A stretch of 64,000 nucleotides of DNA from assembly GCA_965116325.1 (NCBI GenBank), contig OZ220675.1, positions 1,798,001 to 1,862,000 on the forward strand, in the 5' to 3' direction. Below the pieces are notes generated by a model, which saw only the letters and a list, made by a program, of their open reading frames with translations, did no database searches and was not told the DNA's origin. Below are positions 49,683-58,716 of the stretch, one piece after another. The stretch comes from JAGWBF01 sp965116325. GTDB lineage: Bacteria; Chloroflexota; Dehalococcoidia; Lucifugimonadales; JAGWBF01. Position 1 is the first letter of the stretch, and each line of letters begins with the position of its first letter. The position numbers and the translations under genes were made by a program.

Positions 49683-50786
49683 ATGCTGGAACGCTTTTAC
49701 GTTGATGAAGCAGATGCCGTCCGTGTAAAGGAGGCCGACCTCAGGGCCACCGTCGGCGCCATCTTCGAGAAGATGAATGTGTCCCCGGAAGATGCTGCCC
49801 TTGGGGCCGATGCTTTGGTGACCGCCGACCTGCGGGGTGTGGAGACCCACGGCGTGTCCAACATGCTCCGGGCCTACGTGGGAGGCTACAACCGGGACGA
49901 GATCAATCCGACTCCAAACCTGCAGATCGTCCGTGAGACGGCATCCACCGCTAACATGGACTCGGATCGGGGCTTGGGAATAATCGTCACGCCCAAGGCC
50001 ATGGACATCGCCATAGAGAAGGCCCGCAACACCGGGCTGGGCATGGTGACCATCACTAACGGGCGCCACCTGGGCATGGCTTCCTATCATGCCATGATGG
50101 CTCTCAAGCACGACATGATCGGGATGTGCATGACCGGATGCCCCCCATCGGTGCTTCCCACATTCGGCGCTCAACCTCGCCTTGGCACCAATCCCATTGC
50201 CCTGGCGGCCCCCGCAGGGGTAGAGCCTCCCTTCGTATTCGATGCCGCGACCAGCGTCATAGCCGGCAACAAGCTGGGCCTTGCCAGCCGCCTGGGCTTG
50301 GACCTGGAGCCGGGATGGGTGGCCGACGGGGACGGCACTCCGCTGATGGAAGCTGTACCCGCGCCGACGGACTGGGCCCCCGGGTCCGCCCGGCGTTACC
50401 AGCAGCTACCCCTGGGCAGCACCCGGGAAGGCGGTTCCCACAAGGGGTACGGCTTGGCCTGCATGGTCGATATCCTCAGCGGCATCCTGGCGGGCAGCGC
50501 CTTCGGCATGGTTCCCGGGCGCCCCAACTTCAGCCACATGGTGGCCGCCTACAGCATCGAAGCTTTCACCGAGATAGACCAGTTCAAGAGCTTGATGGAC
50601 GATTTTCTCAGGGCGCTCAAGGACACCCCGCCGGCGCCGGGCCATGAGCGTGTTATTGTTCCGGGCCAACTTGAGGTGGAGGCCACCGAGGACCGGCGGG
50701 CCAACGGCATCCCCCTGCACAAAGAGGTGGTGCAGTGGTTCCAGGATATCTGCAATGAGCTGGGCATCCCCTACTCCTTGAGCTAG
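49683..50786 (+). CDS. Ldh family oxidoreductase (malate/L-lactate dehydrogenase type)
   Basis: NAD(P)-dependent 2-hydroxyacid dehydrogenase of the YlbC/YiaK (Ldh-2) family, 367 residues. It has DLRGVETHGVSNML with the catalytic His, TITNGRHLGMASYHAM, FGAQPRLGTNPIALAAPAG and GGSHKGYGLACMVDILSGIL. It oxidises hydroxy acids such as ureidoglycolate, malate or sulfolactate; the exact acid is unknown. GGAAAGGGAAGA precedes the ATG. It is followed by the L-2-hydroxyglutarate oxidase-like gene. Confidence 0.91.
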   Translation: MLERFYVDEADAVRVKEADLRATVGAIFEKMNVSPEDAALGADALVTADLRGVETHGVSNMLRAYVGGYNRDEINPTPNLQIVRETASTANMDSDRGLGIIVTPKAMDIAIEKARNTGLGMVTITNGRHLGMASYHAMMALKHDMIGMCMTGCPPSVLPTFGAQPRLGTNPIALAAPAGVEPPFVFDAATSVIAGNKLGLASRLGLDLEPGWVADGDGTPLMEAVPAPTDWAPGSARRYQQLPLGSTREGGSHKGYGLACMVDILSGILAGSAFGMVPGRPNFSHMVAAYSIEAFTEIDQFKSLMDDFLRALKDTPPAPGHERVIVPGQLEVEATEDRRANGIPLHKEVVQWFQDICNELGIPYSLS

Positions 50787-50832
50787 GGCTTGCAGAACGG
50801 GCGCTTAGCCTGAGGGAAAGTTAGGTCGGGCC

Positions 50833-52050
50833 ATGAACACCCCAAGATACGACATCTGCATCATCGGCGGAGGAATCATAGGGCTTTCCACCGCCTTCCA
50901 GCTTCTTCATCGCTACCCAAAGCTGAAGGTGGCTGTGGTCGAGAAAGAGGACCGTCTGGCGGTCCACCAGACGGGCCACAACAGCGGAGTGATTCATTCG
51001 GGAATCTACTACCGGCCGGGCTCCCAGAAAGCCCAGTTCTGCGCAGGCGGAGTCAGTGCCCTGGTCCAGTTCTGCGACGAGAACGAGATACCCTATGAGC
51101 GGTGCGGTAAGGTCATCGTCGCCACCGACGAATCGGAGCTGGGACGTTTGGACACCCTGTACGAAAGAGGCACCGCCAACGGCGTTCCCGGCCTGAGGAT
51201 GATAGGCCCCGAAGAGCTGGCGGAAGTCGAACCCTATGCCAGGGGAATCAGGGCCTTGCACTCTCCCGCCACGGGCATCGTCGATTTCACCAGGGTCGCT
51301 AACGCTTATGCCAGCCGGTTCGAGGAGAGCGGCGGAACAATCTACCTGAACAGCCGGGTGCTGGGCATCAGCAGCAGGGGAGACACCACGACCCTCATAA
51401 CCTCCTCGGGAGAGGTGTCCTGCAGCTACGTGGTCAACTGCGCGGGGCTGTACTCGGACAGGGTTGCCCGCATGATGGGCGCACCCAGCCCGGTCCAGAT
51501 AGTGCCCTTCCGGGGAGAGTACTACACCCTGAGGGAAGAGAGCCGGGACCTGGTCAAGACCCTGATCTATCCCGTCCCCAATCCCCGCTTCCCCTTCTTG
51601 GGAGTGCACTTCACCCGGAACATCCACGGCCATGTGGAGGCGGGGCCCAACGCTGTCCTGGCTTATGCCCGCGAGGGGTATCGCAAGAGTGTGATTAACC
51701 CTGGGGAGCTGTCCTCTACCCTGACTTTCAGGGGGTTCTGGTCCATGTCCCGCAGGCACTGGAAGGTCGGCTTGGGGGAGATGCACCGCTCCCTGAGCAG
51801 GCGAATATTCCTGAAGGATTTGCAGCGCCTGGTGCCGGCGGTCCAGGATAAGGACCTGGCGCCCGGAGGAGCGGGGGTGCGCGCCCAAGCCGTTGACCGC
51901 AACGGCGCACTCCTGGACGACTTCAGCATCTGGCAGACCGCCGGGGCCATCCATGTACTGAACGCCCCTTCGCCGGGGGCCACATCATCCATATCCATCG
52001 GCCAGCACATAGTCGGGCTGGCGACTGAGACCTTTGGGCTGTATGGCTAA
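50833..52050 (+). CDS. lhgO: L-2-hydroxyglutarate oxidase
   Basis: FAD-dependent oxidase of 405 residues. It starts with YDICIIGGGIIGLSTAFQLL (FAD motif), has QTGHNSGVIHSGIYYRPGS, typical of LhgO, YVVNCAGLYSDRVARMMG and PFRGEYYTLR, and ends with NAPSPGATSSISIGQHI. It would oxidise L-2-hydroxyglutarate to 2-oxoglutarate, passing electrons to oxygen or the quinone pool. It follows the Ldh-family gene by 46 bases. Confidence 0.91.
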   Translation: MNTPRYDICIIGGGIIGLSTAFQLLHRYPKLKVAVVEKEDRLAVHQTGHNSGVIHSGIYYRPGSQKAQFCAGGVSALVQFCDENEIPYERCGKVIVATDESELGRLDTLYERGTANGVPGLRMIGPEELAEVEPYARGIRALHSPATGIVDFTRVANAYASRFEESGGTIYLNSRVLGISSRGDTTTLITSSGEVSCSYVVNCAGLYSDRVARMMGAPSPVQIVPFRGEYYTLREESRDLVKTLIYPVPNPRFPFLGVHFTRNIHGHVEAGPNAVLAYAREGYRKSVINPGELSSTLTFRGFWSMSRRHWKVGLGEMHRSLSRRIFLKDLQRLVPAVQDKDLAPGGAGVRAQAVDRNGALLDDFSIWQTAGAIHVLNAPSPGATSSISIGQHIVGLATETFGLYG

Positions 52051-52053
52051 GGC

Positions 52054-52752
52054 CTAGCGGGCCAGGGCGATACCCCAAACGCTGGAGGCCCCGCGTTTCT
52101 TGAGCGCCTGGGCGCAGGCCGCCATGGTGCTCCCGCTGGTCACCACATCGTCCACCAGCACCACCTTGGCTCCCCGTACATCTTCCCGGCAGGTGAAACT
52201 GCCATCGACGTTGTCTTGCCGTTGGCTTCTGCCTCCCAGGTTTGCCTGGGGAGGCGTGTCCCGCGTCCTCTTGAGAACGTCCTTTACTGGAAGCCCGGAA
52301 ATCCTGGAGACATGGTCGGCCAGTAGGGTCGACTGGTTGTAGCCCCGGCCTCGCATACGACGGGGATGGAGGGGCACCGGCGCCAGGCAGTCCCGGGGTA
52401 TGTCCTTGGTTTCCAGCCACTCTCCCAGCAGATGCCCCAGGGTCGGGGCCGCAGCCCGCAGGTCCTCGTACTTCAGCTTGTGAATTGCGCTGCGAAGCGG
52501 GCCGTCCATCAGGTAAGGGGCGCGTATTCCGTCTATGGGCAGGGGGGATGCCTGGCACTCTTCGCATACGGGCCTGCCGTCGGTGCTGTCGGCACAGATG
52601 CGACAGTAGGGAGGCTCCAGCGTCGCCAGGTTGGGCAGGCAGGACGGGCAGAGGATATTGTCCTCCGTCCCGCAGCCCGCGCACCGGATGGGAAACAGGA
52701 ACCCCAGCACCTTGTCGTTGAATCTCTCCAGGACGGACCGGTACATCGCCAA
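52054..52752 (-). CDS. comF: ComF family phosphoribosyltransferase-like protein
   Basis: Protein of 232 residues with an N-terminal zinc ribbon (CAGCGTEDNILCPSC and CRICADS, CEEC) and a phosphoribosyltransferase fold with the PRPP motif VVLVDDVVTSGSTM. ComF proteins take part in DNA uptake in competent bacteria and are also found in many non-competent ones. The start is ATG at 52752 or 52746. It is divergent from the rhodanese gene. Confidence 0.91.
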   Translation of the reverse strand: MAMYRSVLERFNDKVLGFLFPIRCAGCGTEDNILCPSCLPNLATLEPPYCRICADSTDGRPVCEECQASPLPIDGIRAPYLMDGPLRSAIHKLKYEDLRAAAPTLGHLLGEWLETKDIPRDCLAPVPLHPRRMRGRGYNQSTLLADHVSRISGLPVKDVLKRTRDTPPQANLGGRSQRQDNVDGSFTCREDVRGAKVVLVDDVVTSGSTMAACAQALKKRGASSVWGIALAR

Positions 52753-52857
52753 CGTTCCGGACCCCCTTCGTGCATCTCAGCGCAAGCTTCCCTATATTAT
52801 CAGCAGGCGCATATAATTTGCCCATCCCCGGAAGTCGCAAGGGAGGTCCACCGCGCC

Positions 52858-54435
52858 ATGCCAGAATCTATCACGCCCACCGAGCTGCAACATCTTTTCG
52901 AGACTGGGGCCAGCTTCGCCTTGCTGGATGTGCGGGAAGCGGGGGAGTACAACAGCTCCCACATTCCCGGCTCCAGCCTCCTATCCCGCCGGCAGATAGA
53001 GTTCCAAGCCCATCACCTGGTCCCCTATATGGGGGCAACGGTCGTGGTGTGTGACGATGATGGCCGGCGGGCAGAGCTGGCTTCTGCGACCCTGGAGGGA
53101 ATGGGGTACCAGAAGGTGTCGGCGCTGGCCGGGGGCATCAACCGTTGGGTCACCGAAGGCCACTCTACTGAGTGGGGCACAAACGTCCCCAGCAAGGACT
53201 TCGGTGAGCGGGTGGAGGTGGAGCACCATGTTCCCGAAATCGAGGCAGTGGAGCTGGAGGAGCGGGTGCGCCGGGGGGACAAGATCGTGATCCTGGACAC
53301 CCGCACCCCCGAAGAGTACCGGCGCTTCTGTATCCCCGGCGGGCGGAGCGTCCCCGGGGGAGAGCTGGCCCTGCGAATCACCGACATCCTGGAAGGCGTG
53401 GAGGAGGGAACGACGGTGGTGGTGAACTGCGCCGGGCGCACCCGCAGCATCATTGGCACCCGCACCCTCCAGCGCATGGGCATCTCGGACCTGTTCGGCC
53501 TGAAGAACGGCACCTCGGGCTGGGTGCTGGCGGGTTTCCAACTGGAGACGGGAGGTGACCGCCTGGCCATGCCCGACCCGTCGACCGAGGGCCTGGATGC
53601 CGCTGAAGCCTATGCCGACAGGATTGCGGAGGAAGACCAGGTGGGGCGCCTCTCCATCGGAGAGCTGCGGGACCTGATGAACAGGACCGCGCAGGAACCT
53701 GTTTACCTCATCGATGTCCGTACCGAAGGGGAGTACGCGAAGGGGCACATCCCCGGCTTCCACTGGTTCCCCGGCGGACAGGCTGTCCAGCGGAGCGATG
53801 ATGTGGTGGGGATCCGGGGCGCTATCATCGTGTTCGCCTGCGAGAAGAAGGTGCGGTCCAGCATCACCGCATCCTGGTACCGGCAGATGGGGTTCGAGAA
53901 GGTGTACGTGGTGGATGGAGGCATCGAGGCTTGGAAGGCCGCCGGCCTACCCCTTGAAGAGGGGATGCCCGACGCCGAGCCTTTCGGAGCTGATGAGGCC
54001 CGCTCCAAGGTCCGCATGATGTCCCCCAATGAGGCAGGCCAGGGGACTCAGGGCGCCAGGATATTTGTGGGAACCAGCCGGGAGTTTGCCTACGGCCACC
54101 TGCCGGGTTCTCACTGGGTGCCCAGGGGTTGGCTGGAGCTGCAGGTGGCTGATGCGGTGCCCTCCAAGGACACCTCGGTCCTGATCACCTGCGTTGATGG
54201 AAGCCAGTCTCTTCTGGCGGGAGGGACCATGGTAGATATGGGGTACACCGATGTTGCGGTGCTGGAGGGAGGCACGGCTGGATGGAGGGATTCAGGGCTG
54301 CCCCTGGAAAGGGGCTTGTCCGGCGTTATGGCTGCCCCTGCCGACATGGTGCCCACGGGCCCCGACCGCAACTATGCGGATATGATGAACTACCTGCGAT
54401 GGGAGGAGGCGCTGGGCGAGAAGTACGCCAAGTAG
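52858..54435 (+). CDS. Four-domain rhodanese-like sulfurtransferase
   Basis: Protein of 525 residues with four tandem rhodanese domains. Their active-site cysteines are Cys65 (VVVCDDDGR), Cys191 (VVNCAGRTRS), Cys328 (VFACEKKVRS) and Cys445 (LITCVDGSQS); all four are kept. Each domain has a DVR-type Asp and a HIPG motif, for example ALLDVREAGEYNSSHIPG in the first. Tandem pairs are common, four with all cysteines is less so. It could relay persulfide sulfur. ATG at 52858 follows GGGAGGT; the long open frame upstream is rejected. Divergent from comF. Confidence 0.87.
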   Translation: MPESITPTELQHLFETGASFALLDVREAGEYNSSHIPGSSLLSRRQIEFQAHHLVPYMGATVVVCDDDGRRAELASATLEGMGYQKVSALAGGINRWVTEGHSTEWGTNVPSKDFGERVEVEHHVPEIEAVELEERVRRGDKIVILDTRTPEEYRRFCIPGGRSVPGGELALRITDILEGVEEGTTVVVNCAGRTRSIIGTRTLQRMGISDLFGLKNGTSGWVLAGFQLETGGDRLAMPDPSTEGLDAAEAYADRIAEEDQVGRLSIGELRDLMNRTAQEPVYLIDVRTEGEYAKGHIPGFHWFPGGQAVQRSDDVVGIRGAIIVFACEKKVRSSITASWYRQMGFEKVYVVDGGIEAWKAAGLPLEEGMPDAEPFGADEARSKVRMMSPNEAGQGTQGARIFVGTSREFAYGHLPGSHWVPRGWLELQVADAVPSKDTSVLITCVDGSQSLLAGGTMVDMGYTDVAVLEGGTAGWRDSGLPLERGLSGVMAAPADMVPTGPDRNYADMMNYLRWEEALGEKYAK

Positions 54436-54448
54436 GGGCCGACGCTGG

Positions 54449-55333
54449 TCAGCCTCCGCCCTCCCGGCGCTGCTGGTTCTTCAGGAACTCCTCCAGCTCT
54501 TGTACCAGCTCCTCGGACTTGGGCATCTCCGTCATTGTGAGCACGGCTGCCTCGTCATATCGCTCTTCCAGCCTTTGGACGTATGAACCGATCTGGGAGT
54601 CCCTGCTGACCGCCTTGCCCACCTCATCGTCGAAGGTCCTTGCGGCCGACCTCAGCTCATCCAGCTCCAGGCGGAAGTCCAGGAATCCCTTCAAACTGCT
54701 GATCAACGTGTAGCCAACCCGGTAGTTGGGGGCTGCCTGCAGGTAGTGGGGAGTGTGCCCCCAGATGGTGGCATAGCCCATGTCCTGCTCTATGCAGGCG
54801 CTCATTATCGCGGAGGCGATGCCCGTCGGCCCCTGGTAGTGGGAAGGCACGATGTTCTGGGCCTCCAGCATGTCCTTCAAGTCAGTGTGGTTGGAAGACC
54901 CGGTTATGCGGACCTCCCTGGTATGGGGGACTGCGTCCAGCAGGGCGCCCACGTGCACCACCGTCCCCACGCCCCATCGCTGCACGCCGTCCAGGAGGGT
55001 GGCGCAGAAGGTCCTCCACTTCAGGTGAGGCTCGATGCCCAGGAAGAACATGAGGCCCGGCGAGCCCTCCTCCCCCGGGGCGTAGTACAGCTCGTTGGAC
55101 GGCCACTTGACGATGCGGCGACCCTCGGAGTTGATGCTTACGGTGGGACGCATCTCGGTGAAGTTGAAGAACTCCTCGGGGTCCAGCTCCGCAACCTTCC
55201 TGGCCCGGAGCTTCCGGATCAGGTAACGCACGGCGCTGCTGGCGCCCTCGCCCGCATCCGGCCATCCCTTGAATGCCGTGATCAGGTGGGTGGCGGTCCC
55301 TTCCGGCTCTTCTATTACCCTGAGATGCTCCAT
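54449..55333 (-). CDS. PAC2 family protein (proteasome assembly chaperone-like)
   Basis: Protein of 294 residues of the PAC2 family. It has HLITAFKGWPDAGEGASSAV, MFFLGIEPHLKWRTF, GALLDAVPHTREVRITG and MGYATIWGHTPHY, then an acidic C-terminal helix. Archaeal and actinobacterial members act near the proteasome; no proteasome gene is in the window. ATG at 55333 is chosen; GTG at 55342 would add 3 residues. It converges with the rhodanese gene. Confidence 0.86.
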   Translation of the reverse strand: MEHLRVIEEPEGTATHLITAFKGWPDAGEGASSAVRYLIRKLRARKVAELDPEEFFNFTEMRPTVSINSEGRRIVKWPSNELYYAPGEEGSPGLMFFLGIEPHLKWRTFCATLLDGVQRWGVGTVVHVGALLDAVPHTREVRITGSSNHTDLKDMLEAQNIVPSHYQGPTGIASAIMSACIEQDMGYATIWGHTPHYLQAAPNYRVGYTLISSLKGFLDFRLELDELRSAARTFDDEVGKAVSRDSQIGSYVQRLEERYDEAAVLTMTEMPKSEELVQELEEFLKNQQRREGGG

Positions 55334-55483
55334 CTTCGGCACCCTGCGCCCTCACTCCCACATTAGACTCAGCCCATCATAGTTTAGGCGTTAGCCCCAT
55401 GTCCACCTTGGCACGGCGGCCCTTCCTGTATAGGTGTATTATTGGAGTATGGGGCGACGCCCATGTAGGAAAGGAGACGCCGG

Positions 55484-55978
55484 GTGAACTTGTGGGCAGT
55501 TCCAGGTCACCAGTTGCGTACAAGGATATTCCTCGTAGCCTTCGCGGGGGCTGTGCTATTGATAATCGGCGCAGCTATGCCTTGGGTATCGGCGCCCGAG
55601 GAGTTCTATCAAGAGGTGGACCGACTTGCGCGGGAAAGCGGCGTACATGGTGTTTACGCCATCGCCGGCGCAGTGCTGGTGCTCGCGCTGATAGTGTACT
55701 TTCTTATATCGGAGCAGTGGCAGCACATAAAGCTGCTGAGCATTCTCATTGTCGTCGTGGCCCTGGGCGCCGCCTATATCGCCGTAACCGACCTTGTGTA
55801 TATCCAAACCGATCTGCTAGGGGACCTTATACTTGAGGGCGAAGCTCAAGAGTCCGCTTCCGTTTCGGTGGCCCCGGGCTTGTACATCACCCTTGTCGCC
55901 TGCGGGCTTCTGGCGGCGAGCGGAGCATATAGTACCTTCAGGAGCTTTCTGCCTGACCCTGCCGGCAAGGAAGAATGA
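55484..55978 (+). CDS. Small membrane protein of unknown function
   Basis: Protein of 164 residues not recognised as a known family. Four likely membrane segments lie at about 13-32, 58-77, 84-104 and 128-148, and a soluble stretch (EEFYQEVDRLARESG) follows the first. The tail is acidic (DPAGKEE). The GTG start has AAGGAG 7 bases upstream. It is 18 bases before the GATase-like gene, so the two may be co-transcribed. Confidence 0.7.
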   Translation: MNLWAVPGHQLRTRIFLVAFAGAVLLIIGAAMPWVSAPEEFYQEVDRLARESGVHGVYAIAGAVLVLALIVYFLISEQWQHIKLLSILIVVVALGAAYIAVTDLVYIQTDLLGDLILEGEAQESASVSVAPGLYITLVACGLLAASGAYSTFRSFLPDPAGKEE

Positions 55979-55996
55979 TCGAGCCATAGAGGGCCT

Positions 55997-56755
55997 ATGA
56001 AACGAAGCGCCGTTGTAATACGACACTCTCCCGTGGAAACCCTGGGGTCCAACTTCACTGCCGTGCTCAAGGAGCGGGGTTTCGAGCTTCACGAGGTCAA
56101 CCTGTTCGAACATGCCCCAGCCTACGACCGGTTTGACGCACCCGCCTTGGAAGAAATGGCAGTCGTCGCAATATTAGGCGGGCCCATGTCGGTGAACGAC
56201 AGGCTCCCGGCCCTGGAGAAGGAACAGGAGTACATCAGGGAGGCCGTTGGCTCGGAAGTACCTGTGTTCGGTGTGTGCCTTGGCGCCCAGCTTATGGCGG
56301 CTGCCATGGGCGGCCGCGTCGAGGCGACGGGTGGGTTCCAGTTCGGCCTACGCAAGATAGAGATTACGGCCGAGGGAAGTTCCGATCCGGTCTTCGGGAA
56401 GATACGGGTGCCCCTGGCGCCCACCCTGCATGGCGACCACTTCATTCTCCCGCCCGAGGCTGTCCTCATGGCGGGCGGCCACATGCTCTGCCGGGACGGA
56501 AGCTACCTCAAGATCGACATGGCCTACCGGTACGGGTCCAGCTACGGTTTCCAGTTCGAGCCCCAGCTTACCCTGGAAGAGCTGGTGGTCTGGGACCGGG
56601 AGATGTACGACTGCTACGGGATGATGGGCGATGCCTTCGATCCTGCCCGGGAGTCCAAGCGCAACCTGCGGGAGTTCACCAGCTTCGCCCCCATCCACCA
56701 GTCCCAGATGCGGGAACTGTTCGAAGCCTTCCTGGACCAAACCCCAAACCTGTAG
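55997..56755 (+). CDS. Class I glutamine amidotransferase-like protein lacking catalytic His
   Basis: Protein of 252 residues with the fold of GMP synthase-type glutamine amidotransferases. AILGGPMSVND and the nucleophile elbow FGVCLGAQLM (Cys94) are intact, and LHGDHFILPPEA matches the substrate loop. The segment that should read QFHPE is QFEPQ (Glu188), so the triad His and Glu are replaced. It may therefore not hydrolyse glutamine. It follows a small membrane protein gene and is followed by repeats. Confidence 0.83.
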   Translation: MKRSAVVIRHSPVETLGSNFTAVLKERGFELHEVNLFEHAPAYDRFDAPALEEMAVVAILGGPMSVNDRLPALEKEQEYIREAVGSEVPVFGVCLGAQLMAAAMGGRVEATGGFQFGLRKIEITAEGSSDPVFGKIRVPLAPTLHGDHFILPPEAVLMAGGHMLCRDGSYLKIDMAYRYGSSYGFQFEPQLTLEELVVWDREMYDCYGMMGDAFDPARESKRNLREFTSFAPIHQSQMRELFEAFLDQTPNL

Positions 56756-57105
56756 GGCCTGTACCCCCGGGGCATCAGCTCTTGACCAACCTGACGTTTC
56801 AGGAGCGGTTGCCTTGCGCGCGCCTCCGCTGCCCGTTCGCCCTGAGCCCGTCCTGAAGCTCTCGAAGGGGGAAATCGAAGGGGAACAGATAGCCCGTAAC
56901 GAAAGTTCGGGGCATTAATAAGGTGGGATGAGACGAAACCTTTGCCGTCATTGCGGCGGAGGCCGCAATCCAGGAAAATCCGGGACAGAGATAGACTGGA
57001 TGTGACGAAAGGCGATGCCTCTTGCCCGTTCGCCCTGAGGGAAATCGAAGGGGAGCGGACAGCGCAGGCCCAAGATACACAAAGGCTCCTTAGACTGTCC
57101 CCGCC
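56756..57105. repeat. Repeat-filled intergenic region (families A and B)
   Basis: No gene is seen. A diverged family A element with an extra CTGAAGCTCTCGAAGG segment lies at 56830-56888, a 27-base family B element at 56948-56974, and a further family A element at 57022-57063. Confidence 0.78.
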
Positions 57106-57134
57106 TTGTCCATGCTATTTGCCGACCCTATAAT
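57106..57134 (+). promoter_or_regulatory. Promoter of the GlcG/HbpS-like gene
   Basis: TTGTCC (57106-57111), 17-base spacer, perfect TATAAT (57129-57134), 30 bases upstream of the ATG at 57164. Confidence 0.65.
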
Positions 57135-57163
57135 GGGGCAACCATTCCAAGGGAGGCTGAAGT

Positions 57164-57589
57164 ATGTACACCAAGTCGATACTCAGCTTGGACCAGTGCC
57201 AAGCTGCCATCACCGCAATGATCGCAGAATACAACAAGGACACCAGCCGGCGTCCTATCGCTATGGCCATAGTCGATGACACGGGCAACCTGATCAGCTT
57301 TGCCAGGACGGATCGATCCAGGCTTATGGCGTCCCGTAACTGCATCAAGAAGGCATACACGGCGGCTATCATGGTGTCCGACACCGTCGACTATGCCGCC
57401 AGGCTCAAGGAGCAGGGGCGCACCGTGGCTGATTCGGGTGAACCGATGCTGACCGGCCTGCAGGGAGGTGTCGTCATCCTGAACCCTGCCGACGGCACAT
57501 GCCTGGGTGGAATCGGTGTGGGGGGCCTGCCCACGGGCGTCGCCGACGAGGAGATTGCCAGGGTGGGACTGCAGGCGCTGGGCCTGTGA
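57164..57589 (+). CDS. GlcG/HbpS family heme-binding-like protein
   Basis: Protein of 141 residues of the GlcG/HbpS family (PduO C-terminal type): PIAMAIVDDTGNLISFARTD, SRNCIKKAYTAAIM and GGVVILNPADGTCLGGIGVGG. Members bind heme or cobalamin-like ligands or act next to glycolate and propanediol pathways; the function here is not certain. GGGAGG lies before the ATG. It is 10 bases upstream of fmdA, so an operon is likely. Confidence 0.87.
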   Translation: MYTKSILSLDQCQAAITAMIAEYNKDTSRRPIAMAIVDDTGNLISFARTDRSRLMASRNCIKKAYTAAIMVSDTVDYAARLKEQGRTVADSGEPMLTGLQGGVVILNPADGTCLGGIGVGGLPTGVADEEIARVGLQALGL

Positions 57590-57599
57590 GGATATCTCC

Positions 57600-58709
57600 A
57601 TGAAGACCATAGAGATCGACCGCAGCAAACGCCTGAAGGAAGAACCTTCCAAGGGCCATAACCGGTGGCATCCCGACGTAACGCCGGTGGTGGAGGCTGA
57701 CACTGGCGAAGATGTCGTCCTGGAGACGAGGGATGCCGCCGACTGCCAGATACGTAAGGGCATGGTTGTGCAGGACTTGGTGGGCATGGACGCCAAGGTG
57801 GCCCATCCCCTGACGGGCGCGGTTTACGTGAAGGGCGCCCAACCGGGGGATTTGCTGGAGGTGGAGTACCTGGACATCATCCCCCAGCCCTACGGCTGGA
57901 CCCGCTTTCGCTCCGGAGGCGGGTTCCTGCGGGATGAGTTCACCGAGCCCTACCTCGTGCACTGGGACATCGCCGACGGTTGGGCCACCTCGGAGCAGCT
58001 TGTTGGAGTGCGTATCCCCAACGGCTCCTTCATGGGAACAGCGGGTGTCGCTCCCTCCCACATGCAGTTGGAGGAGTGGACCCGGCGGGAGGCCGATCTT
58101 GTGGCCCGCGGTGGCATTGCCCAGCCACCAGACCCTGTCGATGCCGTCCCAGCAGGTGGGCCTGTGGCCACCCATGGGGTGCGAACCATACCGCCGAGGG
58201 AGAACTGTGGCAACGTCGATGCCAAGCAGCTTACCAAGGGGTCCAAGCTGTTCATCCCCGTGGGTGTGGAGGGAGCGCTGTACTCGGCCGGGGACGCCCA
58301 CTTTGCCCAGGGGGACGGCGAATGCTGCCTCACCGCCATAGAGATGGGCGCAACTGTTGCGGTGCGGTTCCAGGTGCACAAGGGAGAAGCATCCCGCAAG
58401 AACATTCGATGGCCCCGCTTCTCCCACTCCGGCTACTTCCTGCCTCCCGAGTGGGCGGCGCCCCGCAACTTCATCGCCACCATGGGGATGCCGGTGCGGA
58501 GGGATGGCACCCAGGAGGGCGAGGACCTGACCCTGGCCGCCAAGAACGCGCTCCTGAACATGATCGACCTGCTACAGGAGCGGGGATGGACCCGGGAGCA
58601 GGCCTACATCATCTGCAGTGTGGCCGTTGACCTGAAGGTCAGCAACGTGGTTGACCTGCCCAACGTGACTGTCTCGGCCTTCCTGCCCGAGGACATCTTC
58701 CAGGGCTAG
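57600..58709 (+). CDS. Acetamidase/formamidase family protein
   Basis: Protein of 369 residues of the FmdA/AmdA family, which hydrolyses short aliphatic amides to ammonia and the acid. It has GAQPGDLLEVEYLDI, IPPRENCGNVDAKQL, GAL-YSAGDAHFAQGDGE-like metal region (SAGDAHFAQGDGE) and YIICSVAVDLKVSNVVD. ATG at 57600 follows GAGGATAT; the open frame upstream belongs to the previous gene. It follows GlcG/HbpS closely. Confidence 0.92.
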   Translation: MKTIEIDRSKRLKEEPSKGHNRWHPDVTPVVEADTGEDVVLETRDAADCQIRKGMVVQDLVGMDAKVAHPLTGAVYVKGAQPGDLLEVEYLDIIPQPYGWTRFRSGGGFLRDEFTEPYLVHWDIADGWATSEQLVGVRIPNGSFMGTAGVAPSHMQLEEWTRREADLVARGGIAQPPDPVDAVPAGGPVATHGVRTIPPRENCGNVDAKQLTKGSKLFIPVGVEGALYSAGDAHFAQGDGECCLTAIEMGATVAVRFQVHKGEASRKNIRWPRFSHSGYFLPPEWAAPRNFIATMGMPVRRDGTQEGEDLTLAAKNALLNMIDLLQERGWTREQAYIICSVAVDLKVSNVVDLPNVTVSAFLPEDIFQG

Positions 58710-58716
58710 CTGGGGT

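Noticed and set aside
52366..52857. N-terminal extension of the rhodanese protein over comF
   Set aside because: The extension is antisense to comF, while ATG at 52858 has a ribosome binding site and starts a normal rhodanese domain.
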